DNA of 64,000 nt from Cladocopium goreaui (lineage: Eukaryota; Sar; Dinophyceae; Suessiales; Symbiodiniaceae), in assembly GCA_947184155.2 (NCBI GenBank), contig CAMXCT020001423.1, forward strand, positions 89,336 to 153,335, in the 5' to 3' direction. The notes beneath the pieces were generated by a model that did not search any database, was not told the origin of the DNA, and worked only from the letters and a program-made list of their open reading frames with translations. Below are positions 35,401-45,909 of the stretch, piece by piece; the first letter of the stretch is position 1; the number at the start of each line of letters is the position of its first letter. The position numbers were made by a program, and so were the translations under genes.

Positions 35401-38400
35401 TCCTCAGGTGAACCACCTGGGGGTGTTGGTTAGGGTGGTTCCAGCAATCAAACAATGGACATTTTCCAGCATACTTGATCACCTATCAAAACCCGCATTG
35501 AGTTTGGGGATTTTCAAGCTAGCCACGTTTGACACCGCAGGACACATGGGTGACACGAGTTGTTTTCCACGGTCAGACGGTCAGCTTAGGCTGCAGCGCT
35601 GCATCATTTGTTGGTCCTTGCATTTCATCCCAGCAGTGCCCGACGGACGCTTCGAGCTGTTGTGTCTTGGAAGGATTGGATGTCCTGAATACATTGCCGA
35701 CATTGCCCAATCAGCCAAAATAGTCCATTTATACTCGTATATACTGTAACGTTTTTTTTTGAAAAAAAACAGTATTTTTATATATATATATCTGTATACC
35801 AAACATGTATAATTGAATTATATATATGTATATGTATATCTTTGTTTATCTATTTATCTATTACACATGATCCATTCAGTCCAACACATGTTTATTGCAT
35901 ATTTGATTTCAATATATTGAACATATTCGGTTTCATTTCGCCATTACCAACAGTTAAGGTGAGTTGGCGATAGCACGTGATAGCGGTTTCAATCCTTCTC
36001 ACATCACAACATTAATCCAAGTTCGGGAGCGGGTCATTCATTTTAGAACCTGACTAAGAAAAGAGAATCACTTGGAACTCTTGGCGTTGGTGGCTTCAAC
36101 TAGTGTATCTATGTCATTGGATTAGTTCAGTCGGGAAAATTTACAGGAAATCTTCATGTTTTATGGTAGAAACCATGGTAGAAACCATGGTTTCCTGTAG
36201 ATTTTCCCTTAAACCAATCCATTGAATCTATGGGATATGCGGTGCCAAGGGGAAAGAGCCTTCCACAGAGTCTCCTCTTCTTCTCCTGCCTGGCGGCTGC
36301 GCCTTGGCCGGCCGTTTCTCAGCGTGGTCAAATGATGTAGTTTACCCATAGTAATTATATCTAATGTTTTCTAATGTTACTAAGTAATTTTACCAAGTAA
36401 GCTACATAGTAATCAAGCCATGGTATACTACCATCTAGATTTATTTTTTGCTCATGATATATAGAGATAATTATTCCATAGTAATTATATCTAACTAGCC
36501 ATTTGTCAAGTGATCCGTATTAATCCATCATTGTGTGAACAAAAATGGACTAAGTGAGCACTTTCCCTGTAAAGTAAGTAGGGTGAATGCACCCACAAAC
36601 ACGATCATTTTTGGTTGGTTAAGTCATCATTTTCCTACCAGTGGAACCAAGAACCTATGCAATCTTAGAGTCTGAGAAAAAAAACTGGGTTTTGCATCAA
36701 AACCCAGGTTTTGGAAATCAATGATTATATATTATTATATATATAAAAAAACAAAAACATCTTGAAAAATCATGATTCGTCATGAATGGGGACGTTAAGT
36801 CGGCTAGGGTGCGCACACTCTACTGTCACACACACACACACTTGTAAGACAGAATGTCTGTTCACGAGGCTCATATTGATTTGTGATTTTTTGCTCGTGA
36901 AAAGGCCGTTGTACCCAAACATGTTTTAAACAATGACAAATTGATTACGGTCGCCGCTGTGAGTGAATCACAGAATTCAGAAATCGAAATGGGCACATGG
37001 CAGGTACGTCTGACTGATCAGGTCAGATATCACCAGCACTCATCCAGTGTCTTCGTTGGTGCAAGACTGGATGGGCTGCTCGCACCCCCTGCCTTAAAAC
37101 TGAAAAACTATGAAAAACTGAGCAATTCGTAAATCCCTTGGAAACAGGGGTTGACCCCACACACAAAAACCTATCGCCGCTGTTATTTGTCGGCCACAAC
37201 GCGCTGTGAATATCTGACAAAGCGAAGCCTTTCTGTACATATAACCGGGATAGTGCGTGCAACGAACTCTGGGCCTGACAGGGCGGAAATGAATATCTAC
37301 GAATGAAATGAGCTCGACTCTTCAGTCCGCTCAAACGCAGTCGGAGGGTTCCGGCTGAAACATTGTCCCGAATCTGGCGAATGTCCGGTAACTTGTAAAT
37401 GATTGTTCTTTCAGAAACATCAACATAAAAGCCGGGAAGTAAATTGTCGTCAACAAGCTCCAGTTCGACTGGACATGGCTGGACATGGCTGGACTGCCAT
37501 AAAAGTGCAAGTCTGTAAACACTTGAAACACTGGAGCCTCCCCTGCCCTAAAATTGAAAATTGAACAATTTGCAAATTTGTAAGTCCCTTGGAGCCAGGG
37601 GTTGACCCCACACACGAAGGCCTGTCGCCGAATATCTGACAAAGCGAAGCTTTCTGTACATATACCCGGGCTAATGCGGGCAACCAACCCTGGGCCTGAC
37701 AGGACGGAAATGGGGATTTACGAATTAAGTGAGCTCGACTCTTCAGTCCGCTCAAACGTAATCGGAGGGTTCTGGCTGAAACATTGTCCTGAATCTAGCG
37801 AATGCCCGGTAGAAACATCTACATAAAGGCCGAGAAGTAAATTGTCGGCACAACAAGTTCTAGTTCGACTGGCCTGAAAAAAGCCCAAGTCTGTAAACAC
37901 TTGAAGCACTGGAGTCTGAAGATGGTGCTTCTGTACGATGACAAAACGGTTGTCGACGTACCTGATTGCAAGATGATGAGATTGAGGTTGGTTCAGAACT
38001 TCACGATACATACTGCTCCACCATCTCTCGAAAAGCGTCACGGCCAAGGTCGAAAGTCGAAAGTGTCGGAGAAATCTGTGACTTCCTAGCAGCGCCTTTG
38101 ACGCCATATAGTGCATCAAACTGCCAAGCGCGGTGGAAAAAGTGAACCTGCAAATTAATGCAATTAGTCTATACCAAAGAAGAGTATCGGTGCCGGACAC
38201 TGATTCTTTCTGAAATCGGGGGAACGAAAAGATCCAGAAAATGTATTCTCAGCGCCGCACCTTGCTGTGACAGATCCACAGAGATTTCACTGCGTCGATT
38301 CTGCCACTCATGAGTCAAAGAATCAGAATGCACTCCATACAACAGCCAGGTCTGAGGAACACTCTTAATGAAACCAGCAAGATCATCATTTATGAAATTT

Positions 38401-41202
38401 ATGTACAGGTCGAATCTGCGCCATCCAAACATGATGGACAGTTTGCCAAGTCTGTGGTGTACTTTGTTCACCAAGCGATAGTGGCCACATTTCGCACAAA
38501 ATAGAACCCAGAGCTCTTGATACTGCTGTCAAAATCTGAGACGAGAACGACGGAACATACTTAATGAGACGAGAATGACACACACACACACACACCACAC
38601 ACACACACGCATATCCTTATAATTATCCTTGCGCATTCCAATCACCACACTCTCCTTCTTTCATCATTCTTTCTCGCAAGTAGCGTTGCTGAACATAAGT
38701 GGAGGAGAGAAAGTTAGGTACTGACAAAATCCCCTGCGGTTCCAACAGCAGTAGATACTAGTAGGGTCCTTCACCAACACATTCAGTTTTATGGTTGTTC
38801 ATCTTAGGAGACTTCTGCTGTTTCCATTTTTGCATCTTCACCTTCAGCCAATGTGAAGTAGCTATGGTGACCAGTAGAACCATTTTCTGGCGCCATGCCC
38901 AGCGAACCCAAGCAAAGTTCCACCAATCAGAGGGGAATGACCATTCTTGCAACATCCTCAAAGGCTGAAATGCGTATAAAAAAGGTTAATGTAAACAGGC
39001 CCAAAAAATGAAAGAATTCACCAATCTTTCTCTAAACCAATTCAGATTTCACGGGTATGCCGCATTCTCTTCTCATCTAATTTTGGATACAGGCTTGGCA
39101 TGCTGTGGCAAAACAGCGACCAGCCCACAAAAACAGCTACCGCGGCCATTCGGGCTGAACCCCCAAAAAACATTAAACAATTACGGGTTTTTACGGCTTA
39201 ATTACAGGTTTTGTACGGTTTATTTTTATTTTAAAAAAAAACAGGTTTTGTACGGGTTTTGTTGTAGAAACTTAACTTTTTTCAGGACCTGGACAATTTT
39301 CCAGGGTATGATTTGGATGACAAAATTGCATTCTTGCACTCTCTTGCAGTCACCTTACATGAATGGATATGAAGCCTTTTCTGGTGAGAAACTGCCTTTT
39401 CGGCGGTGGGATCAGACTGCAGGTGTTGGAAAGTGATCACCGCGTGATCTTGGAAATGAAATCAAATTCTGCCGGTAATAATTTCTCTTCAACGGACCTC
39501 TGCAAATGCTTCAACGCACATACGTACATAAATAATTTGATATCGCTATCGCATGCTATCGCCATGTACTACATGATATTTATATTGGTTGGGCTGCAAA
39601 CTTAGCCCATCCAAAATGTTATTCCTTTGGTGGATGTGAATTGCAGTTGCGCAAAGGTTGAATGAAAATACATATATACAACTAGACAGCTAAATACAGT
39701 TGAAGTTCTATGGTCGATTACAGTAATACACAAACTCTATAAGTGGCAGTTCTGTATCTTCTTGATATTGGACTTGAGGATGCTATTCGAGGTTATGGGT
39801 GACCTAAAGCAAGGCGGGCTATCAAAGGAAGGGCTGGGATATGTTGCTGCAAATAAAATGTGATAAACTGCACCAAGCCAAAAGATATCTAGATCGTTTT
39901 TAGGAACAAAACCCATATTTTCAGAAACGATGCAGAAAAACTTTTTTTTGGGGAATAAACGCAAAATGTGAGGTTTTAGGTTCGCTAGATGTTAAATTCC
40001 CATTAGTTAGTCGATATCTATGGATTGGTTCAGTCGGGAAAACCTGCAGGAAACCAAAGGTTTTCCCATTAAATATGGGGTTTTCCTGTGAATTTTCGCG
40101 ACTAAACCAATCCATTGACAATAAAAAGTCATCATGTTCCAGCATTTTCCTATGGTTTCCTGTTTGGCGGCCTCATCCCTTTGGTGAGGCCATTTTTCTC
40201 ACCAACATCCTCTCTTCGGTGGCCTCCAAGAAATGCCCTGCTGCGTTGAGTTCAACCATGATGAATGGCAGTTGTATGGCCTTTGGGTACCTCTGAAGGG
40301 AGTTGAGAACTGGAAATGATGGCATAATATGGCATAATGGCATATGCTATCTTTAATGGGAAAAAATATGAAAAAATTAGGTGTTAGATTGTTAGATGTT
40401 AGGGATTTGCGGTATTGTTGAAAATGAAATTCGAGAGTAAGCCACGAGCCACGCATTTTTGGGTGATTTCAGCGGAATTTACCGAGAAACAGATGGGAGT
40501 CTAGCAGCAATGCACCTGGAGATCACCAAGAGAAAACGACAGCGAACAAAGATGGAGAGTGAGGATAATTTCATTTCGAAAAAATCTTGAGAACTTTGAA
40601 CTGGCCATCAAACAAGGCAATTGTACTACCGAAAAACTGGAAATTGAGGTTGAGGCACGGACAAATGAGTCATGAAGGAATCAAAATTGGATTGGATTGG
40701 GCAAAATGGGTAGGTTCTCCGCATAGGGTGCACCCTAAAAGTTTGAGGTGTAAATAACTTGTGCATATGCCAGAGACGGCCTCGTCGATTGAGCACCCAG
40801 GTACGTCATGGATATCCTGATTTTCCACAAAGTTCCTACCAAGCAGCTTGGCATCGTGAAGTTTTCGGGGATCGCCCCTGCCCCCTAAATGACATGAATC
40901 ATGAGTAGTTGCTAAACCTATTCAACTCTAGATATATCGTGATATATCATGAGACCGTCGCGAGATATCCATCGACGATTCAACGAAATCGTCCTACTTA
41001 TTTTTGTTTTATTTCTTCCAACTGGCACCTCTTAGCTTTGGGTATCCCAAAATGATATCCCTTAAGAGCGCATGGCGGTCCGATGATGCCGAGGCTCACA
41101 GTGATTGGTGCCGCCATGATGTTGTTGGCTGTGATGACAATGGCCCTCACTCGCTTGCCGAGAAAGTCGACAAGGACTTCCTTGGATTGGAGAAAAGTGT
41201 AG
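29441..41202 (+). CDS. DMT/EamA-like membrane transporter, multi-exon
   Basis: Likely a drug/metabolite-type carrier; the substrate is unknown and the assignment rests on fold-like motifs only. Exons: 29441-~29499, ~30993-31100, 32510-~32596, 33264-33349, 34849-34914, 36250-36323, 40143-40286 and 41067-41202 (TAG). Proven phase joins: 33349/34849, 34914/36250 and 40286/41067. Landmarks: LHILAVVFSLTGAVLISDP (the G-x-x-L-I-S-x-P end of the first EamA repeat); GNLLALLAGVSLGCMFISSR, the usual opening of the second repeat; SAMLLGVVAG; SLLFFSCLAAAPWPAV; and the last helix RLTVIGAAMMLLAVMTMALT with a basic tail. Donors include GA (33350, 34915). Introns carry a retroelement remnant and TIR elements. 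The 5' end was not found. Confidence 0.5.
30993..31100 (+). CDS. Transporter exon: helix + L-I-S-x-P
   Basis: Encodes TKRLHILAVVFSLTGAVLIS then DPAHAISS. One clear membrane helix, with G-A-V-L-I-S-D-P typical of EamA repeat ends. Borders approximate: GACCCAG|C acceptor; GC or GA donor near 31095-31105. Confidence 0.5.
31188..32340 (+). repeat. GTTCCATACC repeat field with 130-bp duplication
   Basis: Runs of GTTCCATACC(TCT/CCC) at 31188-31290, 31790-31830 and 32300-32335, with GGTCCGGAACAAG at 31162 and 32268. In between, a segment with CTTGGCTGCTGCCAGCTGGC occurs twice (about 31467-31563 and 31597-31701). Looks like a small repeat-derived element in a transporter intron. Confidence 0.6.
32510..32596 (+). 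CDS. Transporter candidate exon
   Basis: AATGCAG|C acceptor, then LVESPLTALTETSIGLMPYC and ESPWLLFSF; stop at 32597. The only open plus frame here. The donor is unresolved; a family-2 TIR element begins at 32609. Confidence 0.35.
32609..32714. mobile_element. Family-2 TIR element (near-perfect palindrome)
   Basis: Left TTACCCTCTGGTAATTTAAC and right TTAAATTACCAGAGTGTAA; the inner ATAACTATGGAAAATCACCA is also mirrored. About 106 bp, non-coding. Confidence 0.8.
33264..33349 (+). CDS. Transporter exon: start of second EamA-like repeat
   Basis: RLVGGSSLLGNLLALLAGVS then LGCMFISS. The donor is GA (CTCCAG|GAGCCC). Joining to 34849 gives S-S-R-K-S without a phase break. Confidence 0.6.
33893..34597. 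mobile_element. Family-5 TIR element split by an insertion
   Basis: Left part TAAGTTGGTTTATAACATTT, right part GGGGTCATAAACCAACTTGT; the two are inverted copies. The 610-bp element at 33958-34567 interrupts it. Related solo pieces occur at about 48470-48535, 50040-50105 and 50536-50620. Confidence 0.6.
33958..34567. mobile_element. 610-bp TIR transposon filled with ACTTAGAACAT motifs
   Basis: Ends GTGACGGACATATACTTAG and ...AAGTATTTGTCCGTCGC are inverted copies, flanked by TATATA on both sides (33952-33957 and 34568-34573), consistent with a target duplication. Inside, the 11-mer ACTTAGAACAT occurs about a dozen times, direct in the left half and mostly inverted in the right. No ORF of note, so non-autonomous. 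Confidence 0.8.
34601..34709. mobile_element. Family-1 TIR element
   Basis: CTGGTTGGTGGTTTGGAACA ... GGTATACCACCAACCAG. It abuts the family-5 element. Other copies: 1379-1497, 7795-7907, 51748-51853. Confidence 0.8.
34849..34914 (+). CDS. Transporter exon, membrane helix
   Basis: TCGCAG|G to CTGG|GATTTT (GA donor). Encodes KSGSASSMMLTTSAMLLGVV. A family-2 TIR element starts about 4 bp after the donor. Confidence 0.6.
34917..35032. mobile_element. Family-2 TIR element at a donor site
   Basis: TTCCCTCTGGTAATCTAAC ... GTTAGTTTACCAGGGGGTAA, about 116 bp, starting a few bases after the exon end at 34914. Confidence 0.7.
36116..36222. mobile_element. Family-3 TIR element
   Basis: ATTGGATTAGTTCAGTCGGG ... 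CTTAAACCAATCCAT; the internal part is itself palindromic (CATGGTAGAAACCATGG). Confidence 0.75.
36250..36323 (+). CDS. Transporter exon, hydrophobic
   Basis: GCCAAG|G acceptor in the phase left by 34914; GKSLPQSLLFFSCLAAAPWP then AVSQ; GT at 36324. The acceptor is 27 bp downstream of a family-3 TIR element. Other frames are also open, hence modest confidence. Confidence 0.4.
36960..38474 (-). pseudogene. Reverse-transcriptase remnant, partly tandemly duplicated
   Basis: Minus-strand frames 38474-38169, 38200-37718, 37755-37450, 37687-37331 and 37334-37023 together look like the palm-to-tail part of a retroelement polymerase. The key stretch LAIRYVDNRFVIVQ lies at about 37927-37975; Y-V-D-N replaces the usual Y-x-D-D. 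The downstream part (SGLKSRAHFIRR or SGLKSRAHLIRK, then PPCQAQ, YVQK) occurs twice, at about 37023-37330 and 37450-37755, so a 0.4-kb piece was duplicated. Frames are broken and no 5' ORF or LTR was seen. It sits antisense in a transporter intron. Confidence 0.5.
38758..38961 (-). other. Minus-strand ORF upstream of the RT remnant
   Basis: 67 codons, Trp- and Lys-rich (RMLQEWSFPSDWWNFAWVRW...). It may be part of the same retroelement. No family recognised. Confidence 0.2.
39284..39420 (+). CDS. Coding-like islands, unknown
   Basis: After TTTTTTCAG|G the frame reads DLDNFPGYDLDDKIAFLHSL; after a second CTTGCAG a shifted frame reads SPYMNGYEAFSGEKLPFRRW up to an AG|GTGTTG. Both are protein-like but out of phase with each other. 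Position suggests a transporter intron or an alternative exon. Confidence 0.25.
40020..40115. mobile_element. Family-3 TIR element
   Basis: ATGGATTGGTTCAGTCGGGA ... TCGCGACTAAACCAATCCAT, about 96 bp. Ends 27 bp before an exon, as does the copy at 36116. Confidence 0.78.
40143..40286 (+). CDS. Transporter exon
   Basis: TTCCAG|C to TTTGG|GTACCT. Encodes IFLWFPVWRPHPFGEAIFLT and NILSS...ALSSTMMNGSCMAF. The acceptor is 27 bp after a family-3 TIR element. It joins 41067 in phase. Confidence 0.5.
40465..40677 (+). pseudogene. Frameshifted coding relic in a transporter intron
   Basis: One frame runs GDFSGIYRETDGSLAAMHLE...KRKRQRTKMESEDNF and then stops. Shifted at an A-run near 40581, a second frame continues ENFELAIKQGNCTTEKLEIE and ends TNES-TGA. 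Charged and helical. It looks like one ORF with a single homopolymer indel, either decayed or a sequence error. No family recognised. Confidence 0.35.
40767..40800 (+). CDS. Possible small first exon
   Basis: MPETASSIEHP followed by CCCAG|GTACGT, a consensus donor. Nothing in phase was found downstream. Confidence 0.2.
41067..41202 (+). CDS. Transporter terminal exon
   Basis: Encodes AHGGPMMPRL, a long helix (TVIGAAMMLLAVMTMALTRL) and a basic tail ending in TAG at 41200-41202. Strong purine-first codon bias. A second frame (YPKMISLKSAWRSDD...) overlaps but is less biased and not helix-like. Confidence 0.55.
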
Positions 41203-41203
41203 G

Positions 41204-41306
41204 TTTACCCTCAACTACGGGGAACACATGGTTTTGTGAGATTTTACCATCAACTATGGGATTTTAATGGGATTTAACGGGATATAATGGTATTACCAGA
41301 GGGTAT
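41204..41306. mobile_element. Family-2-like TIR element
   Basis: Begins 2 bp after the transporter stop codon: TTTACCCTCAACTACGGGG ... TATTACCAGAGGGTAT. The left end is diverged. Confidence 0.45.
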
Positions 41307-41778
41307 CCAACGGTCAAAAAGAATCAACAAAAAAGGAATTGTATTTGATTCAAGGCTTGTTTAATTTGATTTGGGGTTAGAATTCAAATTTGCAGTCATG
41401 ATTTTAGATACTGTAAGGTTTATTATTATATATCCAAGTTTTCCTTCGTACTAAATGCCAACGAGATGTATTTGTATCTTGATCCGTTCTGGTTTGCCGG
41501 AATAAGACTTCTGCAGTCCCGTGTCTTTTCAAAATCGCCCGTTGCATAGTATTTAAAACTATGACGGTCCAATAGGTTCCAGTATCCATCCAGACTATCC
41601 CCGAACGTTTTCAAATTCATATTTGTCATTACTTCCCTATGTCAGATTTTATTGCGTCGCTCGTTCATCAGATTTTATTATATGGGTCCCCCCCCCGTTA
41701 AGGATTTAAAATCATGATAATCATGTTTTCAGTAACTGCTGGGACTTGTTCTACAATCACTGTTGCCCATCATTTCAG

Positions 41779-44060
41779 GGAAATTCAGCCCCCAGGGTCA
41801 CCTGGCTGGAGGTTGCCACCAGCCCCTCAGGACAGAGAACAACCTTTCGACCAAAGAAGACACGGCCACACCCAGCAGCGTTGCCAGTGCTACGAGTTTG
41901 GCTTCCTTTGTGGCCTCCGAATTTGCCGAGAGACAGGACGAGACGAGCCGAATTTTCCGCCCATTTCGATGGGGGGGATTAATCAAAACACCCGGGACCT
42001 TGGTGTGGAATTGTCCCGTATACCGGCCAAAATGGTCAAGTTCATGATTCCTGATGGATAATGAGATGATAGCATCGCACTTTGGGTTATCCAGAAAATC
42101 AGACAAAGCTTCCTGAAGCCTGTATGGTCCATGGCACTTGATACTGTTACAGTATATGTTTCCATGTGCTATTCTTGCTGCAATGTTTCATTGCCAAAAG
42201 GTAGATGAACATTCCAACATATCCATAGAATCTATAGTGGCCCCAATTATGGGACACATTCCCACAATTTTCCTATACAATTGGGGGTTCTGAAATGATT
42301 TCGTATGGGAATCACCAGGGGCTCACAGATCACGATCATCCCAAGTTTGGCTATTGCTGTCTCCTCAATCACTGAAAACACACTGCTGTTTTGGTTTCTT
42401 CATGACAATTATCATTGCTGTTTCATCCTATTACGGTTATTGCTATTGCATATCAATATCATTACTTATTGTTGATTATTGCCATGCCATGTATTTTTAT
42501 GATTGTTCCAATATTGGTTTTTGCTTAAACCATAATTATATCCAACATTTTTCCAGCAATCCTTCCTCCCCGGGGAAAAAAACATGTTTTGCATTGTTTT
42601 GCTTAAAAATTAGGAAACAGATCCCAGATATCCCATATGGTATGCTTGTAAACAACATCCATAGCGTCATCCCACCACTTTTCAGGAGATGATTCCTTCG
42701 GAGTTGCCAGAGCCAAGCGTTTCCGGACCAAGGCCTGGCTCAGTCACATCCCAAGTTTCCCAAAGAAATGTCAAGCGTTGAAAGTTCACATCCCGTCACG
42801 GGATAGTGAGATGTTGAGATGCATATTGTAATTAGCTCTTGCCAACACCAAGTCAGTGGACGCAAACGTTCGCAAACGTTGCCCTTTGGTCATGACTAAC
42901 ACTTTGCAAACTGCAAAAAAAATACATAAGATGCAACTCACAGAACCCAACGGGCAATTGGCAGCTTTCCATCACAAACTGTGGGCCTAGTACCTTTGTT
43001 CCATAGATGACTGTCCCACATATTTGTACCTCCCTCTTGATATCACTACTATTGTTGGCTTAAAGATCATAATAGCCTTATGGATCCTTATGGCTGTTCT
43101 TTCCGGGCAGATAGCGTCCGAAAATGTCATCAATCCCCGCATGGCGAGGCAGCGTTTGCCGTCGACGCTGCCGGCAACTCTCTTTGGTGCACAAGCGTGA
43201 GCATGAGCGAAGAATCCCTGGCCGTGGGAAAGCAGGTGAACAAATATGGGGATATGAAAGTGCCAGCAGCCGGTACCTTCCGGTAAGCAAACAGCTTGCT
43301 AACTCGAAAATGGATGAACATGGACAAACATGGACCATTTATAGATGATTTACCTAGTAAGACGGTGGTGATGTTTCATAGCGTCGTGAAATTACTACAT
43401 GGAAACGGCAATGATGACAATGCTGACAATCCCAAGATGGTAGAATTAAATGGAATGAAGTGCTTGCCATAGTTTAACCACTGCGTTTTGTGTCGCGGAA
43501 ATCCATGGAACATTCCAGCACCATGGAATTTGGTCGACTTTGCGAGTTTCCGCGGGGATTCTAGGGTGGCTTTCGAGCTGCTCTGAAGATGGCTCTGGGT
43601 TGATGATTGTGGCTGATGCTACAGTATTTTTTTTACAATTTCCTTTATACCTATATCAATGTATTATCTATATCTATATCTATATCAGTCTATAGTGATA
43701 TGTATATGTATATATATATATAGACTTTGGGGATGATCACCATCTATGAGCCGGGAATCATGTTCTCAACTAACCAGTAAACTAGTAGAGTATAATGGGA
43801 TGACATTAGGAGTTTCAAAGACTGCTCAACTGCATAAGATGTACAGATTAGGGTGCCTAGCCAACCTGTACAGTGGCTGCGTGGTGTCGCTGGTCGTTGC
43901 GGGTGTCGCAGTTTCTAAACGCGTGCCGGCCATGCTACGTGGCGTACCTGACTTCCCACCCTTCAGAGGCTGGTTTCCCGAGAGTGAGCCACCAAAAATC
44001 ATGGAGAGCGATGGTTTTCCAAAAGGAGCGCTGGTGACTTCTGGTTCAGAGCTTCCGTAG
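41779..44060 (+). CDS. Unknown gene with C-terminal membrane segment
   Basis: Candidate exons: 41779-41977 (polar, Ser/Thr-rich: TATPSSVASATSLASF...), 42686-42831 (basic: GDDSFGVARAKRFRTKAWLS), 43111-43235 (EAAFAVDAAGNSLWC... to GGGAAAGCAG|GTGAAC), 43519-~43622 (phase-consistent HHGIWSTLRVSAGILGWLSS) and 43874-44060 (GCVVSLVVAGVAVSKRVPAM, ending GALVTSGSELP then TAG). Only 43235/43519 is phase-proven. One helix near the C-terminus looks membrane-spanning. No family recognised; it may be more than one gene. Confidence 0.38.
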
Positions 44061-45774
44061 ATACTGCATGGCATTTATCCCGGCTTCATTCTGGCAAAGG
44101 ACATCCTTGGAGAGGTGTCGGTCAAAGTTTGTTACCATCTAAAGGTTCAATACAACGATTTGTATACAGCTTAGTCAGGGAAAAACGCATAGGTTGACTA
44201 GATCCCGGTTTGCTTTGTGATTGTTTGATATGTTTGGTGTCTAAAATGTTGACTAAGTGCTCCAGTGGCCAGCGTGTTTAGAAGCATGGTGCATGATGAT
44301 TATATCATATCTCAATATATCACTGTCATGTACAGTACCCTTACAGATAAGCGCATTTTGCAATAAGTTCTCATACATTGTTTAGGTCCAGGGGGCTATC
44401 CGGTTATCCATGGTTACGGTTATCGCAGTCGGTCGTAGATGTGGTTATGGGTTGTGGGCTAAACTTACATACACAATAAAATTATATATAAATATGTGCA
44501 GTTTTTATATATAATTATTAATATATATATATACTAATATGTTTTTTTTTTTAAATATAAGTTGTTTATATTCAGCATATAAGTTTTTCATAAGCTGTTT
44601 ACAAGTTGGGTTAACTTGGGTTAAGTTACTTTAAGTAAGTTATAAGTATATATCATTAGTTATAAGTTACTTAAAGCAACTTAGACCAACTTATGCGACT
44701 TAACATGTTTTACTTAGGTTGGAGTTAGATCATACTTAGGTTTGACTTAAGTCTAGTTAGCTATTGTTGTATTTTTTGTGACAAACAGCTCTCAGGACTG
44801 ACTTTCTTTGTAGCCATTTGGGGGAAATCTGTTGGGGAAACCATTCATGTTGGATCAAACACCATATATGACATGGAAAGGATCAAAGACTGCAAAACAG
44901 AACATTTTGCGTCTGCATGGCATGTCGGCCAGATGTCGGCCAGCATTCACATGTAACACGTTCGCAGCATGTCGGCCTGCATGTCGGCCCTGCTAAAGTA
45001 ATATTAAACACCATATTGCAGGTTTGCACACCGCGTGTCGGCTGGATGTCGGCCAGTGTCGGCCATGAGATTTTCTCTGCAGCCACTTTTTTGCTCTGTG
45101 CAGACCGAAACCCCACCATGAGATCTATGAGCCAGTGTGGTGGCCATCACCTTCCTCTACTAACAAAACCGCACAAAACCAAAAGCATGCGCCAGCAAAG
45201 GGAAACCACATTTTCCAAAAAAAAAGCTACTTAGCTTCAACTTAAGATGAACTTAGTAACTTCGTTCTAAGTTGTCTTAAGACTACCTATCTTAAGTTCA
45301 CCTAAGTTCACTCTAAGTAACATAATTCCAACCTAATTAAAAAAAACGTATTAGTATATATATATGTTGGTAAAACTAAAATTATGCTTGTCCGCATTTT
45401 CTTCGCACATTTACAGCATGAATGTCATATTATGTGTTGATCACTTCTTTGGTCCATGTCGATGGATCTTGCGATTCACGTTGACCGTTGACCTTCTGGG
45501 AATCCACATTTGCTGATGTTTTTTTTTCAAATGAAATATGGATAAATATGGCCATGTTCCATCAGCAAACCTAGATGGGGAATTTTATGGCCAATTTATG
45601 CGAGTTTCCTTTATTCTTTTCGCAATGTTAGATTGCCAGAGGGTAATGTGGTAAACCCAATGCTCTAAACCTACCACTTGGTGTGTGGATTTTGGGAGGG
45701 ATTGTTCACAACTGGCATCATCATTTGCCACCTGAAATTTGTGGTGCTGACATCGCCTCCCTGGAACCGGTCAG
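44061..45774 (+). other. Spacer dominated by a TIR element
   Basis: A short open island at 44061-44115 (ILHGIYPGFILAKDILGE, then GT) may be coding. The rest is AT-rich, with the 845-bp TIR element at 44521-45365 and a family-2 right end at 45630-45646. Confidence 0.4.
44521..45365. mobile_element. 845-bp TIR element with TGTCGGCC motifs
   Basis: Left ATATATATATACTAATATG and right CGTATTAGTATATATATAT are inverted copies, each followed inward by a T/A run and AAGTT/ACTTA-rich sequence that is also mirrored. The centre (44925-45070) repeats TGTCGGCC about seven times and carries a 105-codon plus ORF (44917-45234) of uncertain reality. Probably non-autonomous. Confidence 0.65.
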
Positions 45775-45909
45775 GAGGCCGAGCACTGCCACGCGCAGTG
45801 CCTGTCACTGGCGCCGGAGAGCGACAAGAGCGACGAGCAGCGCTTCCGCCGGGCGCTGAGTGCGGTGATCACACGGAACTTCGCGCTGCAGGCGCGGCGC
45901 TTCGGCTGG
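45775..45909 (+). CDS. SET exon: R-A-L-S...T-R-N-F helix
   Basis: GGTCAG|G to GGCTGG|GTCCAG, 45 codons, phase 0 to 0; very GC-rich. Begins EAEHCHAQCLSLAPES and ends FALQARRFGW. Confidence 0.65.
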
